The translations under genes were made by a program, and so were the position numbers. Below, piece after piece: positions 25,131 through 33,918 of a stretch of 64,000 nt of DNA. The stretch's first letter is position 1, and every line of letters begins with the position of its first letter. Below the pieces are notes generated by a model. That model was not told where the DNA came from and did no database searches. It saw only the letters and a program-made list of their open reading frames with translations. The DNA comes from CAMAVH01 sp035714115. Lineage in GTDB: Bacteria > Pseudomonadota > Alphaproteobacteria > SMXQ01. Where the stretch lies: NCBI GenBank assembly GCA_035714115.1, contig DASTMO010000075.1, forward strand, positions 1-64,000, in the 5' to 3' direction.

Positions 25131-28100
25131 CGCGGCATCCAGACACGCACAAGCGACAGGAGCTTTTCGACATCCAGCGGCTTCGCCATGTAATCGTTGG
25201 CACCGGCATCGATACAGCGCTGCTGATCGTCGGGCATAGCCTTAGCTGTCAGGGTGATGACCGGCAGCTTCTTCAAAAGGGGATTCTTGCGGATTTCCCT
25301 GGTTGCGGTGAGACCATCCATCACTGGCATCATCACGTCCATCAGCACCAGATCGATGGCCGCATTGGGGTCTTTCGCCGACTGCTCAAGGACGGTCAAA
25401 GCTTCCTGGCCGTTGCGCGCGATTTGGACGACCGCTCCGCGAGGCTCGAGAATATTTGTTAAGGCGTAAACGTTCCGGATGTCGTCCTCGACCACCAGAA
25501 TTCGCCGGCCTTCCAGCAAAGCATCCCGGCTTCTCGCCTTACGGATCATGCGTTGATGCTCATCCGGCAGCTTCGATACCACCTGATGCAGGAAGAGACT
25601 GACCTCGTCCAACAATCGCTCCGGGGACTTCGCGCCTTTGATGATGATCGATTTGGAATAGCGGCGCAGCCGCTGCTCGTCATCGGCGGAAAGCTCTCTG
25701 CCGGTGTAAACGATGACCGGCGGGAAGGAGTGGGGCCCACCTTCGCTCAGCGTTTCGAGCAAGGAATAGCCTGAGGCATCCGGCAACGACAGATCCAGGA
25801 CCATGCAATCGAACGTCTCTTCTTTGAGATGTGCGAGGCACTCAGCCGCCGTGCCAACCGTGACTGCCTCAACCTCATGGGACGTCAAAAGCTTGGCCAC
25901 CGCTTCTCGCTGAACGATGTCGTCTTCGACGATGAGGATACGCCGCACCCGCTGCGATAATCGATCATTGAGCCTGGTCAGCACATCGACCAGCTGCTCG
26001 CGTTTGACGGGCTTCAGCTCATAGCCGATCGCGCCGAGCGAAAGCGCCGTTTCGGCCTGATCGCTCGCCGACACGACATGGATGGGGATATGGCGCGTTT
26101 TGACGTCTTGCTTCAGCCGATCCAGCACCGACAAGCCGGATTGATCAGGCAAGCCCACGTCGAGAACGATCGCATTGGGCATATAATGTTGGGCGAGGTT
26201 CAAAGCCTCTTCGGCCGTACCGGCGACGAGCGATTTGAAACCCATTTCGCGCGAAAGATCGCGCAGGATGGTCGCGAAGCTGTCGTCATCCTCAACGACC
26301 AAGAGCACGCGCTTAGAGCCGGCTTGCTCGGCACGATCGTCTTCGACTTTACGGATGCGGCCCGGCAGGGCCGGCTGCGGCGTTTCCACCTTGGGCCCGG
26401 ATGGCGCCGGCATGCTCTTTTGAGCATTGCGCGCCACGACCTTGGCCGGGTCGTAGGACACCGGAACCGTAATCGTGAAGGTGCTGCCTTTTCCCAGTTC
26501 GCTATCGAGGTTGAAATCGCCGCCTAACAGGCGAACCAGCTGACGTGAGATAGACAGTCCCAGGCCGGTGCCGCCGTATTTTCGGCTGATCGTGCTGTCC
26601 GCCTGATGGAAGGCTTCAAAGACATGACTTTGCTGGCCTTCAGCAATGCCGATGCCCGTGTCGGAGACCGCAAAGGAAATGCGCTCGTCGCTCGCCCGGC
26701 GAATCGACAAGCTGACTTTGCCCGTCTCGGTGAATTTGAAGGCATTGGACAAAAGATTTTTAAGAACCTGCTCGAGCCGCAGCGGATCGGTGTCCATGAG
26801 TGGCGGGCATTCAGGCTCGATCTGGACGACGAACTGCAACTTTTTCTGCTGAGCGACGGGCTGGAAGAGCTGGCGCAAATTGCCCGCCAACCGCTCGACG
26901 GCAACCGATTCAGGTTTGATGTCCACATGGCCGGCCTCGATCTTGGAAAGATCGAGGATGTCGTTGATGAGCGTCAGCAGATCGTTGCCGGACGATTGAA
27001 TCGTTTGAGCATATTTGACTTGCTCGGCTGTCAGATTGTCGTCCGGATTGTCGGCGAGAAGCTTGGCGAGAATCAACGAGGAATTCAGCGGCGTGCGCAA
27101 TTCGTGCGACATGTTCGCCAAGAAGTCCGATTTATATTGGCTTGCCTGCTCTAACTCCCGGGCTTTGAGCTGCACCGAGATGTTGGCTCGCTCCAGATCG
27201 TCCTTCTGCAATTCGAGCTGCTGAGTTTGCTCTTCCAGCTGGGAATTCGTCTGCTCAAGCTCGGCCTGCTGTTGCTCAAGCCGCGCTTGCGATTCCTTAA
27301 GCGCGCGACCTTGCTCTTCCAGCTCTTCGTTGGACACGCGGAGCTCTTCACTTTGCGTTTGCAGTTCTTCCGATTGACGTTGGGTTTCTTCCAAGAGGTT
27401 CTGCAGTTCGCTGCGATAGTTGGCCGAGCGCATGGCGATCGCCACCGGGGCGGATGCCTCGTCCAACAGGGCGAGCATGCTTTCATCGACCGGCCCTAAG
27501 AAACCCAGCTCGATGACGGAAGTGACCGCGCCATCGACGCTATTGGGGACAATCGCAAGATGCCTCGGCTTGTCGCTCCCCAATGCCGAACCGAAGGCGA
27601 TGTATCCGTCGGGAATTTCGCTGATCACTCTCGGGCGATTTTCCGCAGCCGCCTGCCCCAGCAAGCCGCCTCGCAGGTGGAATTTTGCCGGAACGTTCGC
27701 GGTCTCCGGCACTCCATATGTGGAGGCGCGCCGGAAGGTCTCACCGGCGCCGATGAAAAGCGCGCCGGCAACGGCCCCAAGATAGCGCGCCAAGAATTCG
27801 AGAATATTATTCCCGAGCTGCTCGATAGATTGATCGCCGGCCATCGCGGCCGCCAATTCAATCTGCCCCTTTTGCAGCCACTCCTCGCGCCGGCGCGCCA
27901 ATGTCGCCCTTCGGGTCAGGAAGCCGATCGTTGCCGTGAGGAAGATGCCCAACAATCCAGAAAGCAAACCGCTGGCAAGCGCTGTCGCTTGCGCTTCTTT
28001 CATTTCCGCTAAGCGTTTGACGCGAGTGCTGGTCTCTTCTTGAGCCACTGCATCGAGCTGCGCTCGAATGGCGTCCATTTCCGCTTTGCCGCGATCGGAA

Positions 28101-28558
28101 TTGACGATCGCCAGCGCCGCTTCAAAACCTTGCGTGCGGCGTATTTCGATTGTCTGCGTGAGCTCCCGAAGTTTGGCGGCCACATGCGTTCTCAATGCGG
28201 CGATTCTCGGCGTTTGAGCTGCGTTATCGCCGGTCAGTTCGGCAATCTTGTCGAGTTTGGAGGGAATGTTCTCCAAAGCCTCGCTGTACGGCTGAAGATA
28301 CGCCTCGTTGTTCGTCAGCAGAAAACCGCGTTGTCCCGTCTCCGCATCTTGCGTGCTGGACAACAGCTCATCGAGCGCGACGATCACGGTATGCGTGCGG
28401 ACGACCTTCTCATTGCCCTCGCGCAAAGCTTCGAGGTTGAAATAGGCGACCGTGCCGCTAACGATAAAAAAGACCAGAGCGCCCGCTAGACCTAGCGAGA
28501 CAACAGGATCCAGCCCCAGTTTGCGCACTGAACTCTGTGGCATCGCGCTCTTTTGCAT
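25127..28558 (-). CDS. CHASE3-GAF hybrid histidine kinase with three receiver domains
   Basis: A 1143-residue membrane-bound hybrid kinase. TM1 is near residues 18-40, a periplasmic CHASE3 domain spans about 45-185, and TM2 is near 195-215. A GAF domain covers about 240-370 and a long Glu/Gln-rich coiled coil about 375-480. HisKA has the phospho-histidine in NMSHELRTPLN, followed by HATPase_c with NLLSNAFKFTETG and GGTGLGLSIS. Three C-terminal receivers follow (acceptors in VLDVGLPD, VLDLSLPD and LMDVMMPVMDG). It is first in the operon, and its stop overlaps cheR (ATGA). The domain order suggests a multi-output phosphorelay hub. The promoter should lie just right of 28558. Confidence 0.9.
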   Translation of the reverse strand: MQKSAMPQSSVRKLGLDPVVSLGLAGALVFFIVSGTVAYFNLEALREGNEKVVRTHTVIVALDELLSSTQDAETGQRGFLLTNNEAYLQPYSEALENIPSKLDKIAELTGDNAAQTPRIAALRTHVAAKLRELTQTIEIRRTQGFEAALAIVNSDRGKAEMDAIRAQLDAVAQEETSTRVKRLAEMKEAQATALASGLLSGLLGIFLTATIGFLTRRATLARRREEWLQKGQIELAAAMAGDQSIEQLGNNILEFLARYLGAVAGALFIGAGETFRRASTYGVPETANVPAKFHLRGGLLGQAAAENRPRVISEIPDGYIAFGSALGSDKPRHLAIVPNSVDGAVTSVIELGFLGPVDESMLALLDEASAPVAIAMRSANYRSELQNLLEETQRQSEELQTQSEELRVSNEELEEQGRALKESQARLEQQQAELEQTNSQLEEQTQQLELQKDDLERANISVQLKARELEQASQYKSDFLANMSHELRTPLNSSLILAKLLADNPDDNLTAEQVKYAQTIQSSGNDLLTLINDILDLSKIEAGHVDIKPESVAVERLAGNLRQLFQPVAQQKKLQFVVQIEPECPPLMDTDPLRLEQVLKNLLSNAFKFTETGKVSLSIRRASDERISFAVSDTGIGIAEGQQSHVFEAFHQADSTISRKYGGTGLGLSISRQLVRLLGGDFNLDSELGKGSTFTITVPVSYDPAKVVARNAQKSMPAPSGPKVETPQPALPGRIRKVEDDRAEQAGSKRVLLVVEDDDSFATILRDLSREMGFKSLVAGTAEEALNLAQHYMPNAIVLDVGLPDQSGLSVLDRLKQDVKTRHIPIHVVSASDQAETALSLGAIGYELKPVKREQLVDVLTRLNDRLSQRVRRILIVEDDIVQREAVAKLLTSHEVEAVTVGTAAECLAHLKEETFDCMVLDLSLPDASGYSLLETLSEGGPHSFPPVIVYTGRELSADDEQRLRRYSKSIIIKGAKSPERLLDEVSLFLHQVVSKLPDEHQRMIRKARSRDALLEGRRILVVEDDIRNVYALTNILEPRGAVVQIARNGQEALTVLEQSAKDPNAAIDLVLMDVMMPVMDGLTATREIRKNPLLKKLPVITLTAKAMPDDQQRCIDAGANDYMAKPLDVEKLLSLVRVWMPR

Positions 28559-28920
28559 ATTGGTCTCGTCAGCATTGAGGAATTGGGCATGAAGACCTCA
28601 TGCGGCGCGCATGCGAGTTCTCGCAGCATCGCCGAGACATGAAGCGTGAGGATTTAACGGTAGCGCGACGGTTTGGCGGGCATCGGTGAGTTACGTTTGG
28701 GATGCGAAAACGTTCCGTCACCCAACTGATTAAATGCATCCAAGGCGATCATGCTGAGTCAGAGGTGCTCAGGGAGCACATCCGACTGATCAGCAAGATG
28801 CGCGATCATCAGATACGGACCAGAAGGAAAGCCATTCGGTTGCAGAAAAAGTCGGGGATTCCGAACCTGCGCAAGCTCCCGAAATCACGCACAACCCATT
28901 GATATATAGTGATAATTAAG
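28559..28920. other. Intergenic region, no convincing gene
   Basis: The left part should hold the promoter of the leftward sensory operon. The right part (about 28700-28920) is visibly poorer in GC than the rest of the window and ends in an AT-rich run before the tRNA-Ser fragment. A 66-codon open frame at 28702-28902 has no good ribosome-binding site and no recognisable product. Confidence 0.5.
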
Positions 28921-29005
28921 ATGGCGGAGGGGGTGGGCTTCGAACCCCGCCGGCCGCGCTGATGCGCGCGGCCGCCACTTCATAGCCAGTAGGTTCGAAC
29001 CCACG
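28921..29005 (-). repeat. tRNA-Ser 3'-end duplication and extra T-loop fragment
   Basis: Positions 28921-28947 repeat 29029-29055, the 3' end of the tRNA-Ser gene, with one mismatch in 27 bp: acceptor strand, CCA and part of the T-arm. A second T-loop-like fragment matches the tRNA over 12 bp at 28994-29005. Between them is an 8-bp perfect hairpin (28952-28973). Duplicated tRNA 3' ends are the classic footprint of integrative-element attachment sites. Here both copies are only about 110 bp apart, so any element between them is gone, or the partner site is elsewhere. Confidence 0.7.
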
Positions 29006-29029
29006 CGATGCGCTGATCAAAAGGGGAAA

Positions 29030-29119
29030 TGGCGGAGGGGGTGGGATTCGAACCCACGGTACCCTCGCGGGCACAACGGTTTTCGAGACCGCCCCGATCG
29101 ACCACTCTGGCACCCCTCC
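29030..29119 (-). tRNA. tRNA-Ser (anticodon CGA)
   Basis: A 90-nt class II tRNA. The acceptor stem GGAGGGG pairs with CCCCTCC. The anticodon loop is CTCGAAA, giving anticodon CGA, which reads UCG. A long variable arm is followed by the T-arm GTGGG-TTCGAAT-CCCAC and an encoded CCA after discriminator G. It is transcribed leftwards, towards the accessory region. Its 3' end is partly duplicated just downstream, making it the likely integration target of the accessory block. Confidence 0.93.
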
Positions 29120-29459
29120 GCAGGGATCCGCCGGCCCGCGAAACGTCCGCAAAACGCGGACCGGGCCAGCCCATCGGCTCGCATAGCAAGCCAAGGACGA
29201 TCAAGGGCGCGGACACTAACCGACCTGCCTCCTCGATGTAAATGGGCGATGCGACCGAAACGCCGACGTTTTCGGCAAAAAGACCTGGATTTATACCGGG
29301 ATAAGCCGGGGCGGCCGCATTGGCAGGCGACACCTATATATAGGGGGCTTGCCGGAGCCGCCCCCAAGGGCGGGCCGACGCCGCCGCTGGGGGACGAAAA
29401 AGGGCGGAAATCCGCGATTTTTCAAGGAGTCGCCCGGTTCCGGCATGGGGCGAAATCGG
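29120..29459. other. Intergenic region between tRNA-Ser and the rplU promoter
   Basis: No gene is seen. The stretch must contain the promoter of the leftward tRNA-Ser gene. It includes a perfect 12-bp AT-rich palindrome, CCTATATATAGG, at 29333-29344, then GC-rich sequence able to form local hairpins. Confidence 0.5.
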
Positions 29460-29487
29460 TTGACTCATGGGGGGCCGTCTATATATT
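29460..29487 (+). promoter_or_regulatory. Probable sigma-70-type promoter of rplU-rpmA
   Basis: TTGACT (29460-29465) and TATATT (29482-29487) are separated by 16 bp, about 80 bp before the rplU start. They are close to the -35 and -10 consensus and are the best promoter match in the region. Confidence 0.5.
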
Positions 29488-29567
29488 TCGCGCTCTTTCG
29501 CGAATTCGCAGCGGCGCGACCGGGCATTGCCGGGCGCGCAGACCTTTGGAAGAACAGGATAATCGAT

Positions 29568-30032
29568 ATGTTCGCGGTCATCCGCACCGGCGGCAAGCAG
29601 TACAAAGTCGCCCAGAACGACGTCATCATCGTCGAGAAGTTGCTGGCCGAAGCTGGCGACGACATCGACTTCACCGACGTCCTCGCGCTCAATGACGGCT
29701 CCGTCACGACCTTCGGCAAGCCCGGCGTCGCCGGCGCCCTCGTCACCGCCGAGGTGCTCGAGCAAGCTCGTGGCGACAAGGTCATCATCTTCAAGAAGCG
29801 CCGTCGCCAGAACTACCGCCGCAAGAACGGCCATCGTCAGGATCTGACGGTCGTGCGCATCACCGGCATCCTCGCCGACGCCTCCAAGCGTCCGGAGAAG
29901 AAGGCCAAGGCCGCCAAGCCGGCTGCCGAAAAGACTGCGGCGCCGGCCAAGAAGGCGCCCGCCGCGAAGAAAGCTCCCGCCAAGAAGGCCGCGGCTAAGA
30001 AAGCCGCCGCGCCCAAGGCGAAGAAGTCGTAA
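29568..30032 (+). CDS. rplU: 50S ribosomal protein L21 with lysine/alanine-rich tail
   Basis: A 154-residue L21. The conserved domain fills residues 1-103 (MFAVIRTGGKQYKV..., KRRRQNYRRKNGHRQ). It binds 23S rRNA in the large subunit. About 50 extra residues form a low-complexity tail of Lys, Ala and Pro resembling histone H1 tails, of the kind seen in other Rhizobiales L21 proteins. The start ATG at 29568 opens the conserved domain; the frame is open further upstream but without homology. It is followed after 12 bp by rpmA. Confidence 0.95.
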   Translation: MFAVIRTGGKQYKVAQNDVIIVEKLLAEAGDDIDFTDVLALNDGSVTTFGKPGVAGALVTAEVLEQARGDKVIIFKKRRRQNYRRKNGHRQDLTVVRITGILADASKRPEKKAKAAKPAAEKTAAPAKKAPAAKKAPAKKAAAKKAAAPKAKKS

Positions 30033-30044
30033 GGAACAGAGAAC

Positions 30045-30302
30045 ATGGCTCACAAAAAAGCAGGCGGTAGCTCCCGCAACGGTCGCGACTCCGAAGGCCG
30101 TCGCCTCGGCGTGAAGCTGTTCGGCGGCCAGATCGCCGAGCCCGGCAACATCGTGATCCGTCAGCGCGGCACGAAGTACCATCCCGGCGCGAACGTCGGC
30201 ATGGGCCGCGACCACACGATCTTCGCGACCATCGAAGGCGTCGTGACCTTCCAGCGCAAAGAAAAAGACCGCATGTACGTGTCGGTCCAGCCGCGCGGGT
30301 AA
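30045..30302 (+). CDS. rpmA: 50S ribosomal protein L27
   Basis: An 85-residue L27. MAHKKAGGSSRNGRDSE at the N-terminus reaches the peptidyl-transferase centre in the ribosome. Full length for the family, with no N-terminal cleavage extension. It is co-transcribed with rplU and followed by a strong terminator before obgE, as is common for the L21-L27 pair. Confidence 0.97.
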   Translation: MAHKKAGGSSRNGRDSEGRRLGVKLFGGQIAEPGNIVIRQRGTKYHPGANVGMGRDHTIFATIEGVVTFQRKEKDRMYVSVQPRG

Positions 30303-30342
30303 GTCCCGCCGGCCTATTCCCTGTCGGCAGGGATTGAGCTTT

Positions 30343-30379
30343 AAAGAAGGGGAATGGTCCGCCATTCCCCTTCTTTTTT
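30343..30379 (+). terminator. Intrinsic terminator after rpmA
   Basis: A 14-bp perfect stem, AAGAAGGGGAATGG (30344-30357) with its complement (30362-30375) and a four-base loop, runs into a T tract. It separates the ribosomal-protein unit from obgE. A smaller hairpin (CCCTG-CAGGG) lies about 25 bp earlier. Confidence 0.9.
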
Positions 30380-30423
30380 GTTCTGAGACATCTGCAATTT
30401 GAGGGCGCCACGCGCCGAAGACC

Positions 30424-31455
30424 ATGAAGTTCCTCGACCAGGCCAAGATCTACATTCGCAGCGGCGACGGCGGGGCCGGCTCCATGAGCTTCCGGCGCGA
30501 GAAATACATCGAGTTCGGCGGGCCGGACGGCGGCGAAGGCGGCCGTGGCGGCGACGTGATCGTCGAGTCGGTCACCGGCCTCAACACCCTGATCGATTTC
30601 CGCTACCAGCAGCACTTCAAGGCGCAGAAGGGCCGCGGCGGCGCGGGCCGCGATCGCAGCGGCGCCGCCGGCGAAGACCTGATCATCAAGGTGCCCGCCG
30701 GCACGCAGATCATGGACGAAGCCAACGAAACCGTGCTGTTCGATCTCGACGCGCCCGGCCAGCGCGTCGTGCTGGCCGAAGGCGGCAACGGCGGCCATGG
30801 CAACGCCTGGTACAAGACCGCGACCAACCGCGCGCCGCGCCGCGCCGATCCCGGCTATCCCGGCCAGGAAGGCTGGTTCTGGCTGCGCCTCAAACTGATC
30901 GCCGACGCCGGCCTCGTCGGCCTGCCCAACGCCGGCAAGTCGACCTTCCTGGCCGCGACCACGCGCGCCAAGCCGAAGATCGCCGACTATCCCTTCACCA
31001 CGCTCACGCCCCAGCTCGGCGTACTTGGCGTCGATGACGACGAATTCGTGCTCGCCGACATACCCGGCCTGATCGAGGGCGCGCACGAAGGCCACGGCCT
31101 CGGCGACCGTTTCCTCGGCCATATCGAGCGCTGCGGCGTGCTGCTGCATCTGGTCGACGGCACGCAGGACGACGTCGCCGGCGCTTACAAAGTGATTCGC
31201 GGCGAGCTCAAGCAATATGGTCACGGCCTCGACAAGAAGGCGCAGATCCTCGCGCTCAACAAATGCGACGCGCTGACGCCTGATGAGATCGAGGCCAAGA
31301 AGAAAGAGCTCTACAAAGCCGCCTATGGCCGCAAGAAGAACGGCGTGATCTTCGAATTGTCCGGCGCGGCAGGCATCGGCGTCACCGAGGTGCTGCGCGC
31401 CATGCGCGAAGCCATTCAGGCGCACCGCGAAAAGCTGGCCGAGGCGAAAGAATGA
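30424..31455 (+). CDS. obgE: GTPase Obg/CgtA
   Basis: A 343-residue ribosome-assembly and stress-linked GTPase. The N-terminal glycine-rich Obg domain (about 1-158) is followed by the G domain with GLPNAGKST (P-loop), the TTLTP switch, DIPGLIEG and the NKCD base-recognition motif. It lacks a long C-terminal OCT domain, as in other alphaproteobacteria. It overlaps proB by 4 bp (ATGA), so the two are translationally coupled. Confidence 0.96.
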   Translation: MKFLDQAKIYIRSGDGGAGSMSFRREKYIEFGGPDGGEGGRGGDVIVESVTGLNTLIDFRYQQHFKAQKGRGGAGRDRSGAAGEDLIIKVPAGTQIMDEANETVLFDLDAPGQRVVLAEGGNGGHGNAWYKTATNRAPRRADPGYPGQEGWFWLRLKLIADAGLVGLPNAGKSTFLAATTRAKPKIADYPFTTLTPQLGVLGVDDDEFVLADIPGLIEGAHEGHGLGDRFLGHIERCGVLLHLVDGTQDDVAGAYKVIRGELKQYGHGLDKKAQILALNKCDALTPDEIEAKKKELYKAAYGRKKNGVIFELSGAAGIGVTEVLRAMREAIQAHREKLAEAKE

Positions 31456-32612
31456 GCGCCGCCAAGAGCCATAAGCTCGGCACGGGCAAGCGCATCGTCG
31501 TCAAGGTCGGCTCGGCTTTGATGGCCGACGAGAGCAAGGGCGCGGTGCGCACCGCGGCGCTCGCCAATCTCGCCGAAGAGCTCGCCAAATTGCGCGCGCG
31601 CGGCGTCGATGTCGTGATGGTGTCGTCCGGCGCCATCGCGGTGGGCCGCCTGCATCTCGGCCTCAAGCCCGGCAAGCTGCCGCTCGAAGAGAAGCAGGCC
31701 GCCGCCGCGACAGGGCAAATCCGCCTCGCCCATGCCTATCAGGAAGCGCTGGCGCGCCACGAGATCACCGTAGCGCAAGTTCTTCTCACGCTCGACGACA
31801 CCGAAGAGCGTCGTCGTTATTTGAACGCGCGCAACACCATCGAGACCCTGCTCAAGCTCGGCGCGGTGCCCGTGATCAACGAGAACGACACGGTGGCGAC
31901 GAACGAGATCCGCTTCGGCGACAACGACCGCTTGGCCGCGCGCGTCGCCGCCATGATCGGCGCCGATACGCTGGTGCTGCTGTCGACCATCGACGGCCTC
32001 TATACCGCCGATCCCAACGTCGATCCTGCCGCGACATTCGTGCCTGAAGTGCGCGCCATCACCAAAGAGATCGAGAACATGGCCGGCGCGGCGCTTCCCG
32101 GCTATTCGTCCGGCGGCATGGTCACCAAACTCGCCGCCGCCGAAATCGCCATGTCCGCCGGCTGCCGGATGGTCATCGCCGATGGCCGCAAAAAAGATCC
32201 CTTGAGCGCCATCGACAACGGCGGCCTCGCCACCTGGTTCTTGCCGAGCGAAAGCCCTCGCGCCGCACGCAAGCATTGGATCGCCTCATCGCTGAAGGCC
32301 ACCGGCACGCTGACGCTGGACGACGGCGCCATCGGCGCGCTCGCGTCCGGCAAAAGCCTGCTGCCTGCCGGCGTCGTCGCCGTCGACGGCCGCTTCCAGC
32401 GCGGCGACGCCGTGCGCATTCTCGCCAAGGACGGGCGCGAAGTGGCGCGCGGCCTGGTGGCCTACGATGCCGAAGAAGCGCGGCGCATCATGGGCCATAA
32501 AAGCCGTGAAATTGAAGCGCTGCTGGGCTACCGTGGCCGCGACGTCATGGTCCATCGCGACGATTTGGCGCTGCTCGAAGACGCAGGTCAGACCGCCGCC
32601 GTTTCCTCCTGA
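31452..32612 (+). CDS. proB: Glutamate 5-kinase
   Basis: A 386-residue enzyme of the first step of proline synthesis, phosphorylating glutamate with ATP. The amino-acid kinase domain (about 10-265) contains VVKVGSALM, VSSGAIAVG and NENDTVA. A C-terminal PUA domain (about 285-375) gives the usual long form that is feedback-inhibited by proline. It is coupled to obgE upstream and lies 15 bp before proA, which uses its unstable product. Confidence 0.96.
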   Translation: MSAAKSHKLGTGKRIVVKVGSALMADESKGAVRTAALANLAEELAKLRARGVDVVMVSSGAIAVGRLHLGLKPGKLPLEEKQAAAATGQIRLAHAYQEALARHEITVAQVLLTLDDTEERRRYLNARNTIETLLKLGAVPVINENDTVATNEIRFGDNDRLAARVAAMIGADTLVLLSTIDGLYTADPNVDPAATFVPEVRAITKEIENMAGAALPGYSSGGMVTKLAAAEIAMSAGCRMVIADGRKKDPLSAIDNGGLATWFLPSESPRAARKHWIASSLKATGTLTLDDGAIGALASGKSLLPAGVVAVDGRFQRGDAVRILAKDGREVARGLVAYDAEEARRIMGHKSREIEALLGYRGRDVMVHRDDLALLEDAGQTAAVSS

Positions 32613-32627
32613 GCCTGCGAGATCTTC

Positions 32628-33902
32628 ATGACCGTCGCAACTGCCAATAGCGAAACTCCCACCGCTCTGATCGCTCGCCTCGCCAAGGACGCGCGCGACG
32701 CTTCGCGCGCCTTGGCCCGCGCCACGGCGGAGCAGAAGAACAAAGCGTTGAGCGCCGCCGCCGCCGCGATCCGCGCGGCCAAGACCGAGATTCTGCAAGC
32801 CAACGCCGAAGACATGCAGGCCGCCGGCGATCTGTCCTCCGCTATGCTCGACCGCCTCGAATTGAACGATGCGCGCGTCGAAGCCATGGCCAAAGGCCTG
32901 GAAGAGATCGCTGCGCTGAAAGATCCCGTCGGCGACGTGATCGCCGAATGGACGCGGCCCAACGGCCTGAGAATCTCGCGTGTGCGCGTGCCGCTCGGCG
33001 TCATCGGCGTGATCTACGAATCGCGCCCTAACGTCACCGCCGACGCGGCGGCCCTGACGCTGAAATCCGGCAACGCGGTGATCCTGCGCGGAGGCTCGGA
33101 GAGCTTCCGCAGCAGCAAGGTGATTCTCGAAGCGCTGCAGGCGGGTGTGAAATCCGCCGGCCTGCCCGCCGCCTGCGTGCAGTCGATCCCGACGACCGAC
33201 CGCGCCGCCGTCGGCGCCATGCTGGCGGCCGCCGGCTTGATCGACATCATCGTACCGCGCGGCGGCAAGTCGCTGATCGAGCGCGTCATCGCCGACAGCA
33301 AGGTGCCGGTGATCAAGCATCTCGAGGGCAACTGCCACGTCTATATCGACGGCGACGCCAATCTGGAAATGGCGCGCAAGATCGTCATGAACGCCAAGAT
33401 GCGCCGCACCGGCGTCTGCGGCGCCGCCGAGACGCTGCTGATCGACATGCGCGCGCTGGCCAGCCACGGCAAGATCATCGTCGACGACCTGATCGCGGCG
33501 GGCTGCGAAGTGCGCGGCGACGACAAGGTGCAGAAGATCCACCACGGCGTGAAGCCGGCCAGCGAGGCCGATTGGGGCACTGAATATCTCGACGCCATCA
33601 TCGCCGCCAAGGTGGTGGATGGCGTCGACGATGCCATCGCCCATATCCGCCAATATGGCTCGCAGCACACCGAATCGATCGTCACCGACGACATTCCCAC
33701 CGCCGAGAAATTCCTGGCGGAAGTGGACAGCGCCATCGTGCTGCACAATGCCTCGACTCAGTTCGCCGACGGCGGCGAGTTCGGCTTCGGCGGCGAGATC
33801 GGCATCTCGACCGACAAGCTGCACGCGCGCGGCCCGGTCGGCGTCGAGCAGCTGACCAGCTACAAATATGTTATCCACGGCGCCGGCCAGGTTCGCCCGT
33901 GA
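32628..33902 (+). CDS. proA: Glutamate-5-semialdehyde dehydrogenase (gamma-glutamyl phosphate reductase)
   Basis: A 424-residue NADPH-dependent reductase of the aldehyde-dehydrogenase fold, second step of proline synthesis. Recognisable segments are VPLGVIGVIYESRPNVT, the nucleotide-binding LRGGSES and the catalytic cysteine in RRTGVCGAAETLL. Full length and intact. It directly follows proB, and nadD starts 16 bp later. Confidence 0.96.
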   Translation: MTVATANSETPTALIARLAKDARDASRALARATAEQKNKALSAAAAAIRAAKTEILQANAEDMQAAGDLSSAMLDRLELNDARVEAMAKGLEEIAALKDPVGDVIAEWTRPNGLRISRVRVPLGVIGVIYESRPNVTADAAALTLKSGNAVILRGGSESFRSSKVILEALQAGVKSAGLPAACVQSIPTTDRAAVGAMLAAAGLIDIIVPRGGKSLIERVIADSKVPVIKHLEGNCHVYIDGDANLEMARKIVMNAKMRRTGVCGAAETLLIDMRALASHGKIIVDDLIAAGCEVRGDDKVQKIHHGVKPASEADWGTEYLDAIIAAKVVDGVDDAIAHIRQYGSQHTESIVTDDIPTAEKFLAEVDSAIVLHNASTQFADGGEFGFGGEIGISTDKLHARGPVGVEQLTSYKYVIHGAGQVRP

Positions 33903-33918
33903 AAATGGCTCGCCCCTG

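Noticed and set aside
28702..28902. 66-codon open frame in the gap before tRNA-Ser
   Set aside because: There is no ribosome-binding site, no recognisable family and unusual composition. It could be a gene remnant but is not supported as a gene.
28952..28973. Hairpin as a complete second tRNA-Ser
   Set aside because: Only a 3' fragment with a disrupted T-stem is present; no acceptor 5' strand, D-arm or anticodon arm could be found upstream.
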